A stretch of 64,000 nucleotides of DNA, taken from the NCBI GenBank assembly GCA_910578105.1, contig CAJTPD010000001.1:124001-188000 (forward strand), given 5' to 3'. Under the pieces are notes generated by a model, which saw nothing but the letters and a program-made list of their open reading frames with translations, was not told the DNA's origin and did no database searches. The first letter of the stretch is position 1, and every line of letters begins with the position of its first letter. A program made the translations under genes and the position numbers. Positions 60,801-64,000 of the stretch are shown here, one piece after another. Source of the DNA: an uncultured Odoribacter sp. Lineage in GTDB: Bacteria > Bacteroidota > Bacteroidia > Bacteroidales > Marinifilaceae.

Positions 60801-62085
60801 AGAAGATTTGTTTGGAAAAGATTTCCAAAATCATCATTACGATAAAAAATGTTTTGAAGAGATTTTTAAAGTACCGGATGCAGCGATTGCCGAAGTGAGG
60901 ACTAAATTAAGAAAGCGGTTGATAGACCATATAAAACATCATTTGTTGACTGATGGTGTAGCTGCTTCCTATTTTACTCCGCGCCAGGTGTTACAGATTC
61001 AGGAAACCTTGCGGGATGATATACTGACAATTGGGTTTGCCCGTCGTTTTGCAACTTATAAACGGGCTCATTTGTTGTTCCGTAATCTGGAACGTTTGGA
61101 TGAGATTGTAAATAATCCGGAGCACCCTGTACAATTCATTTTTGCAGGCAAAGCCCATCCTGCTGATAAAGCCGGACAGGATTTGATTAAACGGATTGTT
61201 GAAGTATCAAAATATCCGCAGTTTATAGGAAAAGTTATTTTCTTGCCTAATTATGATATGGATTTGGCGAAAAAATTGGTACAGGGTGTGGATATTTGGT
61301 TGAATACCCCGACCCGTCCTCAGGAAGCTTCGGGTACCAGTGGTGAGAAGGCTGCAATGAATGGTGTGATGCATTTCAGTGTGTTGGATGGCTGGTGGGT
61401 TGAAGGCTATCGTCCCGATGCAGGATGGATGCTGCCGATGAAACGTACCTTTGAAAATCAGGCTATGCAGGATGAACTTGATTCAGAAATGGTTTACAAT
61501 ATCATTGATGATGAAATTGCACCTCGTTTTTATGATAAAAATGCCGACGGTTTGTCTCCGAAATGGATCAAGACTATTAAGAATACGATTGCTTATGTAG
61601 CTTCCAATTTTACAACAAACCGGATGCTGGAGGATTATGAACGGCAATATTATATACCGATGGCACATCGTTACCGTAAAATGATTGCCGATGATTTTGC
61701 TATGGCAACGGAAATTACAGAATGGAAGAATAAGGTAACCCGGGAATGGAGTAGTGTTGAGTTGGTAGGATTGAATTTGCCGAATCGTTCTAAGCAGATT
61801 ATTGCATTGGGGAAATCTTATTGTGGTGAAGTGAAACTGGAGCTTGGGGAACTGGATATGCGGGAAGTTGGTGTAGAACTTGTTGCTGCGGAGCAGAAAG
61901 ACGGGAAATTGATTATTCGTGAAAAACATGATTTCACCCCTGTGTCTCAGGAAGGTAGTGTTGCTTTGTACCATATTGATGTCACGGCAGATGCTCCTGG
62001 CTTGCTGATGCTGGCTATACGTATTTATCCGAAGAGTGAGTTACTTCCGCATCGTCAGGATTTTGCTCTGGTGAAGTGGTTGTAA
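57835..62085 (+). CDS. Fused GT3 glycogen synthase and GT35 alpha-glucan phosphorylase
   Basis: This 1416-residue protein joins two enzymes with opposite reactions. Residues of about 1-550 are a eukaryote-type GT3 glycogen synthase: Lys-Val-Gly-Gly-Ile-His-Thr-Val-Ile near 22-30 for nucleotide-sugar binding and the catalytic Glu440-x7-Glu448 motif. From about 565, Lys-Asn-Leu-Trp-Trp-Cys-Trp begins an alpha-glucan phosphorylase with Tyr-Phe-Ser-Met-Glu-Tyr-Gly and the PLP lysine Lys1172 in Ala-Ser-Gly-Thr-Ser-Gly-Glu-Lys. The frame is open throughout, so this is a true fusion and not an assembly join. Similar fusions are known in Bacteroidota. It closes the glycogen locus. Confidence 0.95.
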   Translation: MDNNKLKNPAYLFEVSWEVCNKVGGIHTVISTKALNMVKEYSNSHILIGPDVWRYTEQNPEFIDDQRLFRSWRQRAAQEGLRIKVGRWNVAGEPIVILVDFSTFITQKDEIFASFWEKYKLDSISGQWDYIEPALFGYAAGKVIESFVRFNSSLRQRIIAQFHEWMTGAGLLYLKSAMPQVGCVFTTHATVLGRCVAGNSLPLYNEMKNYVPEELARRFNVISKQSLEKAAAHQADCFTTVSDITAAECVHFLGKKVDIVTPNGFENVFTPKAEEWGKKRKAGREKFLQIARALLGCPVGDEALLVGISGRYEFKNKGIDVFIDAMGELNRGNNLNKEVLAFILVPAGHVGPNKELLHNLNVPEQFVGSGTSYLTHYLTDETNDPVMNRIKALKLRNSEDDKVKIFFVPSYLNGDDGVFNMPYYDLLVGMDLTVFPSYYEPWGYTPLESLAFKVPTLTTTLAGFGLWVKEHYNMEHPGIEIIHREDGDTNSVAMAIAEWVRNYTTEGIAETDRDRNNAKDVSRIALWDNLITYYKQAYAMALDRVNERLKEMPMGDLNQNLSFIEKQLTVNNPSWVSVMIHRSIPEKLLALETISKNLWWCWHDEARELFRMIDVDKWRECGHNPIVLLDSISLNRYKQLENDPGFVKKLEEVYEHFQEYMEGKKQMSGDGVAYFSMEYGLHTSLKIYSGGLGILAGDYLKEASDKGTKITAVGLLYRYGYFTQKLSATGEQEAEYEAQDFMKIAVTPVRDENGNWQTVSLVFPGRNVYARIWRVDVGRIELYLLDTDFEDNLPEDRSITHHLYGGDWENRLKQELLLGCGGIQALRKLGIDAATYHCNEGHAAFTGLERLKEYIAERGLSFAEAVEVVRCSSLFTTHTPVPAGHDAFSENMLRTYISHYADRLKISWEQLLGLGKINVTDPNEKFSMSFLAANLAQEVNGVSWLHGEVSKDIFKGMWPGYMPEELHISYVTNGVHYPTWTAPEWKKIEEDLFGKDFQNHHYDKKCFEEIFKVPDAAIAEVRTKLRKRLIDHIKHHLLTDGVAASYFTPRQVLQIQETLRDDILTIGFARRFATYKRAHLLFRNLERLDEIVNNPEHPVQFIFAGKAHPADKAGQDLIKRIVEVSKYPQFIGKVIFLPNYDMDLAKKLVQGVDIWLNTPTRPQEASGTSGEKAAMNGVMHFSVLDGWWVEGYRPDAGWMLPMKRTFENQAMQDELDSEMVYNIIDDEIAPRFYDKNADGLSPKWIKTIKNTIAYVASNFTTNRMLEDYERQYYIPMAHRYRKMIADDFAMATEITEWKNKVTREWSSVELVGLNLPNRSKQIIALGKSYCGEVKLELGELDMREVGVELVAAEQKDGKLIIREKHDFTPVSQEGSVALYHIDVTADAPGLLMLAIRIYPKSELLPHRQDFALVKWL

Positions 62086-62116
62086 TATTATATAGAGAAA
62101 TGGGCTAAAAAAAGGA

Positions 62117-62188
62117 GTCAGAGTTACTGATTTTGCAGTGTGTTTTGTTTGCAAAAATAGATGAGTATTCATTAATCAGTACTCTGAC
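62117..62188. repeat. Long inverted repeat downstream of the fusion gene
   Basis: GTCAGAGTTACTGATT (62117-62132) and AATCAGTACTCTGAC (62174-62188) are complementary over 15 bp with one bulge and enclose about 40 nt. No U-run follows on the plus strand. It could end transcription, be a regulator site or belong to a small RNA. Confidence 0.5.
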
Positions 62189-62251
62189 TGATCTTGCTTG
62201 TCTGGCTGTCAGGACTGCCGGATGGTAAAAATTATCCCTATAGGAAATGTT

Positions 62252-62905
62252 ATGACAGCAGAGTGGATTAATGTACATACACATCAGCCGGGCCAAGGAA
62301 TTAGTGTAGCAGACCCCTGTTTAGGTGAAATAAAGTTTTCCGGAGAGGGATGCGTTTATTATTCTTTGGGGGTACATCCTTTGTATATTGACGGGGATGT
62401 TGAATGTAAATTGACGGCAATCCGGGAGGCTGCTGCCGGGAAAAAGATTGTGGCTGTCGGTGAAGCTGGGTTGGACCGTAATTCGCCGGTGGGGATGGAA
62501 GAGCAGATGGTATTGTTTCAGCGTCAGGCAGATATTGCAGCAACCAATGGTTTGCCTTTAATCATTCACGGTGTGCGTGCGATTCCTGAAATTATTACAG
62601 TTTATAATCGGTGCCGGATTCATCGGGGATGGATTATGCATGGTTTTAATAACCGAAAAGAAATTCTGGAAGATTTATTACGGCATGATTTTTGTATTTC
62701 GGCAGGTCGTGCGGTAATGGATGAAACATCTAATATTTATCGGTTATTGCCTGAAATACCTGCGGAGCGTTTGTTTTTGGAAACTGATAATTCCGGTTTT
62801 GCTATCGAAGAAATTTATCAGGTGGCGGCTGCAAGAAGAGGAGTATCAGTGGAGGAATTGCGACGTATCGTGAGGTCGAATTTTGAGCGTGTATTTCATA
62901 AATAG
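62252..62905 (+). CDS. TatD-family metal-dependent hydrolase
   Basis: From the ATG at 62252, chosen for the AGGA eight bases upstream, the protein has 217 residues. The metal ligands fit TatD: His9-x-His11 near the start, Glu in Val-Gly-Glu-Ala-Gly-Leu-Asp, His in Leu-Ile-Ile-His-Gly and in Trp-Ile-Met-His-Gly-Phe, and Asp in Phe-Leu-Glu-Thr-Asp-Asn-Ser. It is somewhat shorter than the usual 250-260 residues. Members act as 3'-5' exonucleases or deacylases of D-aminoacyl-tRNA. An in-frame ATG at 62222 is a weaker start. Confidence 0.88.
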   Translation: MTAEWINVHTHQPGQGISVADPCLGEIKFSGEGCVYYSLGVHPLYIDGDVECKLTAIREAAAGKKIVAVGEAGLDRNSPVGMEEQMVLFQRQADIAATNGLPLIIHGVRAIPEIITVYNRCRIHRGWIMHGFNNRKEILEDLLRHDFCISAGRAVMDETSNIYRLLPEIPAERLFLETDNSGFAIEEIYQVAAARRGVSVEELRRIVRSNFERVFHK

Positions 62906-62969
62906 GCAGGTTGTTGACAGGAGCTATAAGGCTGTAAACTAAATTTTAAAGGTATATTGAACAAAGAAT

Positions 62970-63716
62970 ATGAGCGAATGGTTGAGTAGGACAGCATTAT
63001 TATTGGGAGAAGAACGGTTGGAAAAGTTGCGGGATTCACATGTTTTGGTTGCCGGTTTAGGCGGGGTCGGGGCTTATGCAGCGGAACAACTCTGCCGTGC
63101 AGGAATTGGAGAAATGACAATTATAGACGGGGATGTCGTGGAGTTGACTAATAAGAACAGACAATTACCTGCCTTGGATTGTAATTTGGGCAGAGCCAAG
63201 GCAGAAATTATGGCTGAGCGTTTTTTGAATATTAATCCGGATATAAAATTGCATGTAATTAATGATTTTATCCGGGATGAGCGGATGATCGAGGTTCTCC
63301 GCATGTCGGACTACGATTATATTGCGGATGCGATAGACACACTGGCCCCCAAGATTTTTCTGATTTATCATAGTTTACAGTTGGGGTTACCTGTTGTCAG
63401 TTCTATGGGGTCCGGAGGCAAACTGGATCCTTCGAAGATAGAAATTGCTGATATTTCCCAAAGTTACAATTGTAATCTGGCACGTATGCTGCGTAAAAGA
63501 TTACATAAGTTGGGAGTATATAAAGGGGTAAAAGTGGTATTCTCTTCTGAATTTACGGCTTCTGATGCTGTTGTTTTGACTGAAAGCCAGAATAAAAAAT
63601 CGAATGTCGGTACTATATCTTATATGCCCCCTTTGTTCGGATGTTTTATGGCTTCAGTGGTTATACGCGATTTGATAAATAGTGAATACAAGGAAAAAAT
63701 AAAGAGAGAGGACTGA
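62970..63716 (+). CDS. tcdA: tRNA threonylcarbamoyladenosine dehydratase (ThiF/E1-like)
   Basis: This 248-residue protein cyclises t6A37 in tRNAs to the hydantoin form using ATP. The E1-like nucleotide-binding motif Gly-Leu-Gly-Gly-Val-Gly spans 29-34, followed by Ile-Asp-Gly-Asp-Val-Val near 52 and Asn-Lys-Asn-Arg-Gln-Leu, which is diagnostic of the TcdA/CsdL branch. It ends with an amphipathic helix (Val-Ile-Arg-Asp-Leu-Ile). The gene is 65 nt after the TatD gene and may be co-transcribed; both act on tRNA in some species. Confidence 0.93.
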   Translation: MSEWLSRTALLLGEERLEKLRDSHVLVAGLGGVGAYAAEQLCRAGIGEMTIIDGDVVELTNKNRQLPALDCNLGRAKAEIMAERFLNINPDIKLHVINDFIRDERMIEVLRMSDYDYIADAIDTLAPKIFLIYHSLQLGLPVVSSMGSGGKLDPSKIEIADISQSYNCNLARMLRKRLHKLGVYKGVKVVFSSEFTASDAVVLTESQNKKSNVGTISYMPPLFGCFMASVVIRDLINSEYKEKIKRED

Positions 63717-63781
63717 AAACTATTTTCCGGATTGGGGACGGCTTTTTGAACCGGATGGGAGAAATCTTTCAAACTTTTGAT

Positions 63782-63835
63782 TGGCGGAACTAAAGTCCTT
63801 GATTATATTCTGTTTTGAGGATTTCAGTTCCGCCA
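63782..63835. terminator. Bidirectional terminator-like inverted repeat
   Basis: About 20 bases beginning TGGCGGAACTAAAGTCCTT pair, with wobbles, to the segment ending at 63835 around a 14-nt loop. It lies between the convergent tcdA and the partial gene at the right edge. Confidence 0.6.
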
Positions 63836-63865
63836 TTGAAAATTAATAAATCGTTCCTATTTCTT

Positions 63866-64000
63866 TCAGATCTGATCGAAATCAACGTCAAATTCGTTTT
63901 TTTCTTTTCGTTCCGCCACAGGGACTTTGTCGCTCAATGCTGCTTTTATATATTCCACAATTTCGTCCAGTCCTTCTGCAAATTTTTCGAAATCTTCTTT
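63866..64000 (-). CDS. C-terminal end of an unidentified gene, 5' part beyond window
   Basis: The minus strand is open from the edge to a stop at 63866 and encodes 44 residues: charged and helical (Asp-Phe-Glu-Lys-Phe-Ala-Glu-Gly-Leu-Asp-Glu-Ile-Val-Glu-Tyr-Ile), then an acidic tail Asn-Glu-Phe-Asp-Val-Asp-Phe-Asp. Codon use is host-like. I cannot name the family from this piece. Confidence 0.65.
   Translation of the reverse strand, partial: KEDFEKFAEGLDEIVEYIKAALSDKVPVAERKEKNEFDVDFDQI

Noticed and set aside
63911..63925. Third copy of the GGGACTTTGTC repeat
   Set aside because: The match covers only about 11 bases and lies within the coding end of the right-edge gene, so it is likely chance.

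Overview
The window looks like a chromosome segment of a gut-type Bacteroidota (Bacteroidales). It has a SusC/SusD pair, a DUF4988/BspA-like leucine-rich-repeat lipoprotein, several S9 dipeptidyl peptidases, a eukaryote-like glycogen pathway, and many promoters that fit the Bacteroidota -7 box TAnnTTTG. A genus such as Odoribacter or Butyricimonas is only a guess. Core genes share a marked CGG-arginine / CCGG habit; the stretch from about 10.15 to 13.7 kb does not.

Layout. 1-10137: partial S9 peptidase, SPOR lipoprotein, RelA-type (p)ppGpp synthetase with a ruined hydrolase domain, a 1457-residue exported protein of unknown function, and nth. 10138-13693: accessory island with a lipocalin remnant, a PRRWGKTS-type ATPase with a repeat-bearing promoter, a headless ASCH-like gene, a Fic protein and a truncated AlbA_2/Schlafen-like gene. 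13990-24249: LRR lipoprotein, lipA-lipB, PAP2 phosphatase, thioredoxin, MORN-like protein, xseA-xseB, a PBP4-type peptidase and a LytS-type sensor kinase. 24402-32588: zinc metalloprotease, SusC, SusD and a LytTR response regulator, which may form one peptide-acquisition unit together with the kinase. 32850-36451: uxaC, KDPG aldolase and a hexuronate transporter (uronate catabolism), behind a leader with an inverted repeat and a terminator-like hairpin. 36523-44242: serS, rplU-rpmA, acyltransferase, VanX-like dipeptidase, nitrilase-family amidase, S9 peptidase, trmD.

44785-45006 holds no convincing protein gene. On the minus strand it has a -7 promoter box, then about 200 nt of dense complementary segments (an 18-bp stem, internal hairpins, a 10-bp pairing that crosses the stem as a pseudoknot, and a competing 3' hairpin), and a U-tailed terminator hairpin. 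I read it as a free-standing structured non-coding RNA, and it is the best candidate here for something little described.

45212-50464 carries an ABC1/UbiB-family kinase with a small overlapping partner, an AspT/YidE-type transporter, an SH3-NlpC/P60 hydrolase and a WbqC-family protein. 50956-62085 is a full glycogen locus: branching enzyme, debranching enzyme, GT4 glycosyltransferase, GH57 amylase, and a 1416-residue fusion of a GT3 glycogen synthase with a GT35 alpha-glucan phosphorylase. The window ends with a TatD-family hydrolase, tcdA and the tail of an unidentified minus-strand gene.
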